Shown: piece by piece, positions 10,251-17,629 of the stretch
Position numbering within the stretch: the first letter of the stretch is position 1
How the letters are laid out: each line of letters starts with the position of its first letter
DNA from: Xanthoparmelia taractica
Taxonomy: Eukaryota > Ascomycota > Lecanoromycetes > Lecanorales > Parmeliaceae
Reading direction: 5' to 3'
DNA length: 17,629 nt
NCBI GenBank assembly: GCA_033085395.1
Contig: JANQBS010000508.1
Span: 1-17,629, forward strand
Translations under genes and position numbers: made by a program
Notes under the pieces: model-generated
Databases searched by the model: none
Seen by the model: the letters and a program-made list of their open reading frames with translations, nothing else
Told to the model about the DNA's origin: nothing

Positions 10251-10600
10251 GATTCGTACTTTCGAAAGACTATAGAAAATCTTTAAAGAGTTAATATTTC
10301 TTATTTATTATAATTCTAGTCGACGATTATATATAGATATTAACACTTTTAAATAAAGCTTTAACATCGTAATCTATTATATTAAGAATAATAAAATAAT
10401 CTTTAATAGAGAGAATATCGAGTCTATTATATTTCTTAATAAAGTATTAACTCTCGTCGAGTCTTATTACTAGTTTATAAAATTATAAATAATAGAATTA
10501 ATATAATTAATGCGAAGAATTAAATATTTTATCGTAGCTTAAATGCTTAATGTATCGACGCGACGCCGAGTAAACCCTAAATAACAATATATACGAATTA
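10250..10600 (+). pseudogene. Gypsy B RNase H relic
   Basis: The reading SRRLYIDIN at about 10319-10345 corresponds to the catalytic 'LYVDIDAS' start of the gypsy RNase H. It is followed by YYIKNNKIIF, NIESIIFLNKVLTLVES near 10415-10460 (family 'IEPILFLSR-L--AE-RYWPTELE'), and RRIKYFI near 10515-10535. RNase H would remove the RNA strand during reverse transcription. The second Asp of the start motif reads Asn, and Trp/Gln codons are stops. Confidence 0.88.
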
Positions 10601-11079
10601 CTCGACGATAATCTTTATAGTTAAGCAAATTAAGATAATTTTTATTAATATTAATAAACTTAACTTACAACTAATAAGAGCTTCTATATATTTATCTTAA
10701 TTTAATCTTAATATATATTATAAGCTTAAAAAACTTTATATTATATCTAACGCTCTCTCTCGACTAAAGATAGAGAATATAAAAATATCTTAAATAAATA
10801 ACGTATTAAATAACTTAGTATTCGACGACTTTAAGATAATATATTATATAATTTTAATTAAGATATTAATCGACTTTAAGTCTTAATTAAAGCGAATCTA
10901 TATTAATAATAAGCGTTAAATTAAAATTCTTAAGATCTTAAAGTTCGCTTAATCTATAATCGATAAATAAAATATAAAATAATAATTAAAGAAATTACGA
11001 TTTAAACTTCGTAACGAATTTATTTATTTTATGAACGAAATTAATAATAAAAAATAATTATATATTTTTAAGACTCTAT

Positions 11080-12000
11080 ATAAGAAAGTCTTCGAGTTAA
11101 CACATAATTATTATAATTATAATAAATTTTATCGTATTTACGATCGCATCGTGAACTCGTTATATCTACGAAAGCTATCTCGACGACTATAGAAATATAT
11201 TTACTATTACCCGAAATATTAAGTTAATTAAACAAAGAGATATGTATTGTATAAATTATTACGCTTAATTATATCTTTATCGACGTCTTTTTATATAATA
11301 AAAATAGATTTTATCGTCGCTCTATTAATAATATAAAGAAATAATTATAACGTAATTCTTACTATTATATATAAGTTTAATAAAAAAATTACTTATTATA
11401 CTTAAAAAAAATATTTAAAATATCGCGAAATAGATCGATACGTTTCTTATCGCGATAATAAAGCACGATTAAAAAATACCTTAAGCGATTATCTTCGATA
11501 GAAATGATAAGTTTATATTAAACTTCTAAAAGACATTATTTATTAAATTAAGTATTAAAATATTAATTTCTATAATATATTATTCTTAAATAGATAAATA
11601 ATTAAAATGAATTAATTAAAAGATAAAGATCGCTCTACGCTATTACTTAATTATAAACCTAAATAAGAACTTTATTAATATTCTATCTTATATATAAACT
11701 ACTTTAAATAATTTATATAATACTTTTATTAACGCGATATTAAATGAAATTATATATGAATTTCGTATTAACGACGCTCTAAAATTATTAATCGATCTTT
11801 CTTCGAAGAACTTCTCTTAACTTCAAGTAATAAGACGAGAAGAAGCCAAGGAATTTATTGCTTAAGTCAACGCAATAGTTAAATACTATTACGATACGCG
11901 TTATATTAATATTATATTAAAAAAGAAGATCTATCTACGTTTAAATAATAATTATTCTATATTCGAAATATTAAATAAAAAGCTATTAATTTAACGTATC
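11080..12000 (+). pseudogene. Gypsy B integrase relic
   Basis: The HHCC zinc-binding domain is recognisable at 11094-11250: LTHNYYNYNKFYRIYDRIV, where later His residues read Tyr, then SLYLRKLSRRL and YYYPKY at about 11200-11220, where both Cys ligands read Tyr. The core follows. The first catalytic Asp survives in KIDFIVALL (GAT at 11307-11309), and SRDNK near 11445-11470 corresponds to the second ('SDRDPKF'-like) block. From about 11780 the tail reads LIDLSSKNFS, RREEAKEFIA and DTRY, typical of the fungal gypsy segment after the core. This enzyme would insert element DNA. Numerous TAA/TAG make it inactive. Confidence 0.87.
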
Positions 12001-12184
12001 GAATTATTCACGATTAAGCGTCGAGTGAGCCGCCTTATATACGAGCTAAAGCTATCGTTAATTATAAAAATATATCTCGTTATATTAATAATATAATTAA
12101 AGTCTTATTTAAATAAGGAAGACTTTTTTAATAAAACTCGTAATTATAAGTTATTATCTATTTTAATAGAAGAGTAGAAAAAAG

Positions 12185-12340
12185 TTAATAAATATACTAT
12201 TAATAGATTACTTAATAAGAAGATAATTCGCGAAAAGACTTATTATCTAATAAAGTAAAGCGATTAAAAAAATTTATATATAATACTTTATTAATAATCT
12301 TTAAGACGTCTTAGAAAAGATTAAAAAATCCGAAAAAAAT
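12185..12340 (+). pseudogene. Gypsy B chromodomain relic
   Basis: The end of Pol reads INRLLNKKIIREKTYYLIK at 12198-12254, followed by a stop (TAA at 12255-12257) where the conserved Trp of 'YLVKWKGY' is expected. Chromodomains at the C-terminus of chromovirus integrases bind modified histones and steer integration to heterochromatin. The same motif occurs in the unrelated right-end fragment at 17143-17553, which helps confirm the call. The true Pol stop codon cannot be fixed. Confidence 0.75.
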
Positions 12341-12640
12341 ATTCTTAATATTATAAGACTATAACGCACTTATTAATATCGTATATCGGCGAATATAATT
12401 ATTTAGGAAAATCTCGCTATTTCTTTATTAATAGAATAGCGATAAGAAAGATCTCGAAGAATTACGAAATCTAAATTAATATCTAATACGTCTACGATTC
12501 CCGTAGTAACAAATTCTAATATTATCGCTTCGCTAGTTCGTTGTAGTGCTAGACTTAATTAGCTAACGAGACGTCGTTAAGCTAGATAATAAAGGAAGCG
12601 AATATAGCTTTATTATTACTAGGAAATAGCTTTAATTTAA
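12340..12640 (+). other. Pol C-terminal tail or spacer, unassigned
   Basis: This 300-bp stretch after the chromodomain has somewhat less RIP (for example the patch near 12500-12570). It may still encode a variable Pol tail, which in this group is usually low-complexity. I see no domain. Confidence 0.3.
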
Positions 12641-12649
12641 TATTATTAC

Positions 12650-12920
12650 TTAAATTCACTAATTAAATTCACTCACACGTTATATATATCCCGTAACTTA
12701 TAACTCACATACTTTACACTCACCTCACTTCATATCACTTAATTATTATAACTTATCTTAATTCTTATAACGTATCTCGCTATTTATAACTCACTATCTC
12801 TTATAATTTATCTTACTTCTTATAACTAAATCTATATCGCACACGCTTCTTATAATCTATTTCACTAATCGCGACTCGATTCTTATCTTATAACTCTTAC
12901 TTTTATTAAGCTTATATCTC
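12650..12920 (+). repeat. C/T-rich degenerate tandem repeat (CTTATAACTC type)
   Basis: An imperfect repeat of TTATAACTCAC / CTTATAAC(TC) units occurs at least eight times, for example near 12698, 12747, 12766, 12786, 12797, 12816, 12848 and 12889. C's are almost all on this strand and CAC is unusually common, so the stretch stands out from the surrounding TpA-rich DNA. It probably arose from a minisatellite of about 10-25 bp in the untranslated region between pol and the third ORF. Confidence 0.6.
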
Positions 12921-13030
12921 TTACTCACGTAATTCGCCTTAAGTTATTATTATATTTCGTAGATTAAATATCGAAAACACACTTAGTTTAAAGACTCTTA
13001 ATATATTCTTCACGTTAATTAATTTTAAAA

Positions 13031-14770
13031 GTAAAAACGATAAGAAGTATATAAATAAGCTTCAGAAGAGACTTATTAGATAGTCTATCGTAATCGTAGC
13101 TTTAAAGATAAAATTTATACTCAGTAGACGCTAAAGATAAGAATTATTTTAAAACGAATAATATTATTAAAACGAGCTCGTTATTACGATTAAACTATTT
13201 AAAAACTATAAATCGCTTTACTTATCTAAAAAAAATAAACTTAAGCGATATATAAATAATTAAGATTATAAATTTCGAAATAAGCGGCGCGAAAAGAGCG
13301 AGATTATATTCTATTATATTCTTTATGAAGAACTTGCGTATTAATTATATTAATAAGAATTAGATAAAAAAGATAAGAAGTGATTAAGATAATCTATTAC
13401 AATATTAAGTAATCTTCGAAATTTATTAAATATATAAAAACGAGAAAGTAGTAAAAGAATTTCCTCTAATTCTAATAAATATTAAGATTTATAGATACGA
13501 AAATTATAAGCTAAAAATAGATTTACTATATAAAAGTTAGATCTCGAAGTATAACTTTAATGTCGCAGCGAAAAGAGCTTAGATTATATACAATATACTC
13601 GAGGTTAAGAGAATAGATACTATCTCATAACTAATAACTATATTTATATTAATTAAGATTACTATTATCTTAAAGCGCTAGCTTTATTAATTCGATACAA
13701 AAATCGAGTCGATTTCTATCGATATCTTATTTAATACTCGACGCTTATCTAACACGAGACGTTCTTTATTTAAATCTCGATTAATCGATAATATAAGCGA
13801 GATATTCTTTAATAAGAGAGCGCGTATTTTTAAAATAGATAAATTCGCTATTTTCTTCGCTGAGAGTTATATCCCCTTCTTCGTTAAGCTAAGTTCGATC
13901 TTATATATAAACGATTTTATAATTAATTAAAAAGACGATAACGCTAGAGACTTTATCTTTTCTAGCCTAGAAGAGCTTTAGTCGTTACAATAATAATTAT
14001 TTTAATTTACGACGTAGATTAAATCATCATAAATAAAAGCGCTTTAAGCGTAACTAGTTACTATATAAGTAGAGCTCGAAGACGTTAAAAAGAAATTAAG
14101 TATAATACGAAATAATTTAAAGATAGTTATCGAGAATCTAATCAAAGTAGAAAATAAGATTATCTTTCTTGCTATATATATTAAAAATCTACGCTAAATT
14201 ACGAAGTAATTTATAGAGAAGATATAGCGTATAATTAGAATAATCTTTTAATTCGTAAGTCTAGTATAAGTCGAGAGTTTAATTAAAAAGGATAAGAATA
14301 AATACACGAAGACTCTTTAATTTATAATTATACTATTAATAAACGCTAAGAATATTTTGTAAAAGAATAATAACGTTATAGTAAAGCTTCGCTCGTATTT
14401 TTTAATTTTAATAAAGTGGTTTTTTAATAATAATAATAATAATTAAGAATAAAAGATCTCTCGTAGCGATAATCGCGTTAAATTATAGAAAGAAGAAAAT
14501 ATCGAGCTTAACGACACTAAGAAACTTAATAAGAATAAGGATTACTAATTATTCGACTCGTTGTATTTCACCAGCGATAATATCTCTAATATTAATTTAT
14601 TTATCTTCTCACCTCGAAGACGATTAGTCTCTACCCCATTAATGCTTACACCTATTACGCTATTACTAGGCGTATCTAAGTTTAAATATCTTAAATCTAA
14701 AGCGATTGCTAGATTGTTATTCGACAATCGTATCAATACTCGAGTTATACGTTATTACTTAAATTATTAA
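13031..14770 (+). pseudogene. Third ORF of Gypsy B, in env position; unknown protein
   Basis: One plus-strand frame (codon phase of 13565) can be followed for about 580 codons, broken only by TAA/TAG at likely former Gln/Trp/Arg positions, to a TAA at 14768-14770. The last 69 codons are uninterrupted. Visible traits: FNTRRLSNTRRSLFKSRL near 13730-13790; FAESYIPFF near 13852-13880; a Leu/Ile-, Glu- and Lys-rich section at about 14060-14300 (VELEDVKKKLSIIRNNLK) with coiled-coil character; an Asn run at 14428-14445 that was probably acidic (GAY) before RIP; and a basic-hydrophobic tail with SPRRRLVSTPLM and GVSKFKYL. I do not recognise the family. Third ORFs between pol and the 3' LTR include env-like, antisense and captured host genes. 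No signal peptide or clear membrane anchor is visible. The start is not determined. Confidence 0.6.
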
Positions 14771-14956
14771 GTCGACGTTTCGTAAAACACGTCACGAATA
14801 GTGAGAGATATTAAAACGATATTAAAGTGAGAGATTAAATATAATATTTAATTTGTATTAGAAAGAAATATAATCAAGTTTAATATAGAACTAAAAAGTT
14901 TTTATTAACTAGTATTAATTAGCGAGGGCGCTAGCTTTTCCCGTCGCCCGATAGAT
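14771..14956 (+). other. Pre-LTR segment of Gypsy B
   Basis: Short untranslated stretch before the 3' LTR. It includes a GC-rich patch (14921-14950) with GGGCG/CGCCC (14926-14930, 14945-14949) that could pair, and an imperfect GCTAGC site. A clear polypurine tract is not visible next to the LTR, possibly because RIP and drift have blurred it. Confidence 0.4.
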
Positions 14957-15145
14957 TATCACGAATAGTATCTATCTAGTACTAGCACCATACTAATATC
15001 GATCGAGTATACCTATCAATCGTAACTAATATTGATCGGGTATATCTATTAATCGTGACTGCCTGCCAAGAGCGAGTAATATTTAAGTAGCAGTTTTCGT
15101 TAGAATAAATAAATTATCTTTCACCTAACTTTTCAATGCCTAACA
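14957..15145 (+). repeat. Gypsy B 3' LTR
   Basis: 189 bp aligned end to end with 5929-6117. The start TG reads TA (G to A), and the end keeps CAATGCCTAACA. It retains more unmutated C than the 5' LTR in its last 30 bp, whereas the hairpin region is more mutated. The two copies therefore took different RIP hits. Confidence 0.93.
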
Positions 15146-15150
15146 ACGAT
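15146..15150 (+). repeat. Target site duplication of Gypsy B (right), ACGAT
   Basis: Exact copy of 5924-5928, directly after the LTR end TAACA. Confidence 0.93.
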
Positions 15151-15741
15151 ATAATTCTTAAGTTCTTTCTTTATTCGATTCTACTTATTTTATTATCTCT
15201 CTTATTTGATTAATTACTTTAATCTCTCTTTATACGATATTATCTATTTTTTTAACTCTTATTAAACTATTATATATAATAATCTTCTTTTTATAAGATA
15301 TTATATATAATTAAATATCGAGATACGAATTAATTAATAAGATATATAATCGAAGATATATATAATATTTAAACTATTATACTCTAAATTCTCGCTTTAT
15401 ACGATTTATTTCTTTTATATTTTCAAGTATCGTATAATTAATTCTTCTTAGATTATTAAACTCTCTAATACTTTATCTTTATCTGGTTTTAAATTATCTT
15501 CTTATACGTAGTTAAAGAGAGATTTCTTATAGTAATAATATATTTAAGAGTTTTCTATTTATTCGTAGTAAATTTAATCTTAATCTTAATATATTCGATA
15601 TATTTAATCTTTATCTTAATCTTAGTCTTAATAAACTTAATCTTTATTATAATTTTTTTAATCTTAATCTTTTCTTTTTAATTAATCTTTATATAAAAGA
15701 TTTTTAATATTAGAGATATAATTATATTATATAATTAAGAG
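15151..15741. other. AT-rich flank with CTTAAT-periodic tract
   Basis: This is the continuation of the pre-insertion locus downstream of the integrase relic. It has no readable gene. From about 15575 to 15705 it shows a 6-bp periodic CTTAAT/CTTTAT tract, which on the minus strand reads as a Lys/Ile-rich repeat that may once have been acidic-basic low-complexity protein. The frame of the integrase relic does not give a convincing continuation here. Confidence 0.45.
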
Positions 15742-16000
15742 ATGGTAGTAAAGATTATAAGATAAGATAGTATTATTAAGGATTCGTCTAATAGAAGAGC
15801 TATTACTATTATGCTAATAAATAATTATACTTATATAAACGTTACGATTTTTTTATAAAAGATAAAATCGAGAGTTATTAATAATATTAAATTTAGTAAT
15901 CTTATAGAAATTATATTCGTAGAGAAACTAGATATTTATTCTTTCGTTTTTTATATAATCTATATTTTCTAATAATTAAATAGATATAATAATATTCTTC
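15742..16000 (+). pseudogene. Possible N-terminal DNA-binding domain of a transposase
   Basis: An ATG at 15742 opens a frame reading NRRAITIMLINNYTYINVTIF at about 15791-15853. The pattern (RGAI, then a 'GYTY-DVA' turn) resembles the helix-turn-helix at the start of Tc1/mariner-type transposases. It is followed by KSRVINNI at about 15869-15892. The frame then has RIP stops. I found no DDE/D catalytic core downstream, and the similarity is short. It could equally be a chance reading. Confidence 0.25.
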
Positions 16001-16664
16001 TTTATCTTTTATTTAATCTAGAATTAATAAGAGTTTTAATAATATTATTTATTAACGAAATATACTTTTATAGCTCTATAAGAGACTTTTAAACGTATAA
16101 TAATATTTTACTTATTTAGTAAATAGATTCGAGATTACGAAGCTTTCTTAATAGATAGATTTAATATAATCTATTAAAGAGCTTTTAGATAAAAATTATT
16201 TTAAACTAAATAATTAAAAATAATAATAACAAATTATTCTTATAATTAAGAGATAAGTATTTTATACGAAATCTTTTAATCTTATTATTAAAAAAAACGA
16301 TAGAGATTTTTTTATTAAATAGAAGTCTTAAGTTAAACGCGAGTCTTAAGTTAAATAAAAGTCTTTTATTAAATAAGAGATAGAAAAAATACTTATATAA
16401 GATTTAAATAAATTTTAAATTATAATTTTATAAGAGAATCATATAAATAGATTAATAGAGACTTAGATATAGTAATCTTAGATATAGATATCTTAGATAT
16501 TATTCCGTACGATTACTTATAAGAGATCTTATATGAAGATTTCTTTAGGTTTAGATAAATTTTCTTTTAATCTAGCTTATCTCTAATTATAATAATAAAG
16601 AAAGCTATAATAGTAGAGAGAAAAAAAGTTTATATCTTCTATATAACTTATCTTATTGTAATAG
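16001..16664. other. RIP-mutated DNA, no gene recognised
   Basis: AT-rich stretch with stops in all frames. It contains the 18-bp tandem repeat at 16306-16377 and a CTTAGATATAG repeat at 16469-16502. No domain could be read on either strand. Confidence 0.5.
16306..16377. repeat. 18-bp tandem repeat, four units
   Basis: Units start at 16306 (degenerate), 16324, 16342 and 16360; the core is AGTCTTAAGTTAAAYRMR. Eighteen bp is six codons, so this is probably a degraded hexapeptide repeat of an old coding sequence. Confidence 0.6.
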
Positions 16665-16735
16665 TAAAGGGGTGTATAGTTAGTGTGTGTCTAATTCTTG
16701 ATTATTCTAAGTTGGAAAATTCTATCTAAGTCAGG

Positions 16736-16774
16736 GCCAGCCAAGCACTTGCCTTAGCCGAGTGCTTGGTTGGC
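16736..16774. repeat. Strong hairpin, 14-bp stem
   Basis: GCCAGCCAAGCACT (16736-16749) pairs with AGTGCTTGGTTGGC (16761-16774) at 13 of 14 positions, with one G-T type mismatch, across an 11-nt loop. It directly follows CAGGG at 16732, a common start of hAT transposon ends. There is no T run to suggest a terminator. It may be a transposon-end structure. Confidence 0.65.
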
Positions 16775-16991
16775 TTGATAAGTGCGTTTTCGTGATAGCA
16801 TTCACCGTAATAGAAGAAAAAGCGAGCGACCTCGCTTGCGGTTATATACATGTTGAAGTCATATATGTTGTTTTGTTAGCCAAGCAAACCCGCTGATGAT
16901 AGCGTGATAGTATATTGATATTGGCGGGAAGTTTTTAATAGTGAGGTTATTTCGACGATAACAATGAGGTCTTTTCGACGGCTAAACATAT

Positions 16992-17015
16992 AGTTAGAAT
17001 ATTAGTTAGAATATT
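16992..17015. repeat. 12-bp tandem repeat
   Basis: Two exact copies of AGTTAGAATATT followed by a partial third (AGTCAG). Confidence 0.75.
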
Positions 17016-17142
17016 AGTCAGTACATAAATATCTTTCTTTAATAATTATATAAACGTTATCGAGTAGAGGGGAATATATCTTGATCGATAATACTCGTTG
17101 AACGTTTGAATATAAGTATGGTGAGTAAATGTAGTGTGAGTG

Positions 17143-17553
17143 TCATGACGAAGTAGCGATATTATGTTTTCTGGAACGATCTCTTCTTTTTGTGGAATTT
17201 GATTGGGGAGGTGAAGATGAGATTAATATAGGTGTAATAGCTCGAATTCTAACTGCTTCCTCCTCATATTCCTTTATCAATTTAGAAGCATTATTAAGAT
17301 TCTTAATATTATATCACTAATTATATCACTAATTATATTTCTTTTATTTCACTAGATATTCTATAGTTAGATTATATTCTTTCTTAATAATTCGTTTATT
17401 AAGAAGTTATTCGATTTTTAAGTTAATAACCTTATCGTTATTAATAGAAATAGACGAAATATATTAAGGTCGAGAGCGCTAAAAAGAATTATGTTATAAC
17501 GTAGAATAAGACTTTAATTATGCTATCGTAAAGACGAGATAAACTCTTTATTC
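17143..17553 (-). pseudogene. Gypsy Pol C-terminus: integrase tail and chromodomain
   Basis: One minus-strand frame runs from the right 75-bp repeat to a TGA at 17143-17145. It reads RVYLVFTIA near 17510-17540 (family 'HPVFH-S-L', with P and H lost), LKSYSTL, then LLNKRIIKKEYNLTIEYLVK at about 17347-17406. A stop follows at the chromodomain Trp, then YNIKNLNNASKLIKEYEEE (17257-17313), which fits the closing helix of a chromodomain. The last 50 or so codons are intact and end in a basic, Ser-rich tail (KRRDRSRKH). Upstream of about 17285 the frame is RIP-broken; downstream it is clean. It has the same strand as Gypsy A and continues where Gypsy A's Pol stops. Confidence 0.78.
17311..17334. repeat. 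12-bp tandem repeat within chromodomain relic
   Basis: Two exact copies of ATATCACTAATT, followed by ATAT. In the minus-strand frame each unit reads Tyr-Asn plus two stops. It coincides with the chromodomain's 'GY---Y--W' section, so mutation may have made the units look alike. Confidence 0.6.
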
Positions 17554-17628
17554 TACGGGTCGGAAAGGTGTGGTATATTTGATGGTATGGGACCAGTTTT
17601 TCGAATACCATATCGAAAGGTATGGGAT
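17554..17628 (-). repeat. 75-bp inverted repeat, right copy
   Basis: Reverse complement of 1-75 with two differences. TA directly precedes CGGGTCGG here (17554-17555), mirroring CCGACCCG-TA at the left. The window's last bases (GGGATA) and first bases (ATCCC) also allow a TA at the outer side, so the outward limit of the repeat cannot be decided without flanking sequence. Confidence 0.85.
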
Positions 17629-17629
17629 A

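Larger units (their letters stand above)
5929..15145 (+). mobile_element. Gypsy B: complete, RIP-killed Ty3/gypsy chromovirus
   Basis: A 9217-bp LTR retrotransposon with 189-bp LTRs and a perfect ACGAT target duplication. Internal order: leader, gag, an unresolved protease region, RT, RNase H, integrase, chromodomain, a C/T-rich repeat stretch, a third unassigned ORF, then the 3' LTR. The domain order RT-RNase H-integrase excludes Ty1/copia, and the C-terminal chromodomain places it with the chromoviruses. It inserted into or just beside the integrase-core relic at 4502-5923. All frames contain RIP stops, so it cannot move on its own. At 9.2 kb it is long for a fungal gypsy, because of the roughly 2.6 kb between pol and the 3' LTR. 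Confidence 0.93.
16665..17142. other. Largest island of normal base composition
   Basis: About 480 bp with normal CA/TG content, flanked on both sides by RIP-mutated DNA. It contains a strong hairpin (16736-16774), a pair of 23-bp-spaced GAGGTxxTTTCGACG motifs (16953-16980), a 12-bp tandem repeat (16992-17015) and the motif CAGGGCC at 16732. No open reading frame of note. RIP acts on duplicated DNA, so this part may be single-copy or too short a repeat. Confidence 0.6.
1..17629. other. RIP-affected, AT-rich repeat block
   Basis: The window shows the signature of repeat-induced point mutation, the fungal process that changes C to T in duplicated DNA, mainly at CpA. TpA is extremely common, and CpA and TpG are rare outside islands near 1-75, 4235-4505, 5929-6040, 14920-15070, 16665-17285 and 17554-17629. 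CpG stays frequent, which argues against simple methyl-CpG decay. All recognisable protein readings are interrupted by TAA/TAG and carry G-to-A or C-to-T type substitutions. Seen directly: the composition and stops. Inferred: RIP and a filamentous ascomycete host. Confidence 0.9.

Noticed and set aside
14545..14736. 63-codon minus-strand ORF
   Set aside because: It is the antisense shadow of the clean end of the plus-strand third ORF and shows no domain or codon pattern of its own.
14561..14770. 69-codon plus-strand ORF as a separate small gene
   Set aside because: It begins with TTG, has no start signal and shares frame with about 500 RIP-broken codons upstream. It is the unbroken tail of the third ORF.
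5929..15145. Ty1/copia assignment for the internal element
   Set aside because: The order is RT, RNase H, then integrase and chromodomain, which is the Ty3/gypsy arrangement; copia elements have integrase before RT.
16992..17040. 3' LTR of the right-end gypsy fragment (minus strand TGTACTGAC after an A/G-rich tract)
   Set aside because: It does not match the LTR-like start at 4316 or any other sequence in the window, so an LTR cannot be supported.
1..17628. A single 17.6-kb Maverick/Polinton or Starship
   Set aside because: Long inverted repeats and a chromodomain near one end first suggested a Polinton, but I see no polymerase B, packaging ATPase or capsid reading. There is no tyrosine recombinase for a Starship. 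The integrase tail belongs to a gypsy Pol.
1..17629. Organellar or AT-rich bacterial origin
   Set aside because: CpG is frequent, CpA/TpG is depleted, and the sequence is dominated by fungal gypsy relics with RIP stops. No organelle genes, tRNAs or bacterial ribosome binding sites were seen.

Overview
This window is a gene-free, transposon-derived block from a filamentous ascomycete (Pezizomycotina-type) genome that has been heavily altered by repeat-induced point mutation (RIP). Nearly the whole window is AT-rich and full of TpA. CpA and TpG are almost absent outside a few short islands, while CpG is still common. Every recognisable protein reading is broken by TAA/TAG codons where Trp, Gln or similar codons are expected, and carries D-to-N, E-to-K, C-to-Y and H-to-Y changes. 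No intact gene is present. All domain calls come from reading the degraded frames by eye and recalling family patterns; no search was run.

Layout. (1) 1-75 and 17554-17628 are near-identical inverted copies of a 75-bp sequence (73/75). (2) 76 to about 4316, minus strand: relic of a Ty3/gypsy retrotransposon ('Gypsy A') with gag, a zinc knuckle, probable protease, RT, RNase H and part of the integrase, cut at the left 75-bp repeat. (3) About 4235-4505: a less mutated island. (4) About 4502-5923, plus strand: relic of a fungal 'integrase core domain' (DDE) protein with its catalytic residues mutated. (5) 5929-15145, plus strand: a complete but dead 9.2-kb Ty3/gypsy chromovirus ('Gypsy B') with 189-bp LTRs and a perfect 5-bp target duplication (ACGAT), inserted in or just downstream of the integrase relic. 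It carries gag, RT, RNase H, integrase, a chromodomain and an extra long degraded ORF between pol and the 3' LTR. (6) 15151-16660: RIP-mutated DNA continuing the pre-insertion locus, with a weak helix-turn-helix-like reading and short tandem repeats. (7) About 16665-17285: the largest island of normal composition. (8) 17143-17553, minus strand: the C-terminal part of a gypsy Pol (integrase tail plus chromodomain), ending at the right 75-bp repeat.

The most interesting structural point is that the Pol fragments at the two ends look like consecutive parts of one protein. Left of the window centre, the reading stops in the integrase at the left 75-bp repeat; at the right end it resumes with the integrase C-terminal tail and chromodomain. 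Both junctions have a TA next to the repeat, and joining the two halves through one TA keeps the same reading frame. This suggests that the 75-bp sequences are ends of a TA-targeting DNA transposon sitting at the same position in two gypsy copies (or in a tandemly duplicated or rearranged copy), rather than the ends of one 17.6-kb transposon. The other notable item is the third ORF of Gypsy B, in the position where retroviruses carry env, which I cannot assign to a family.
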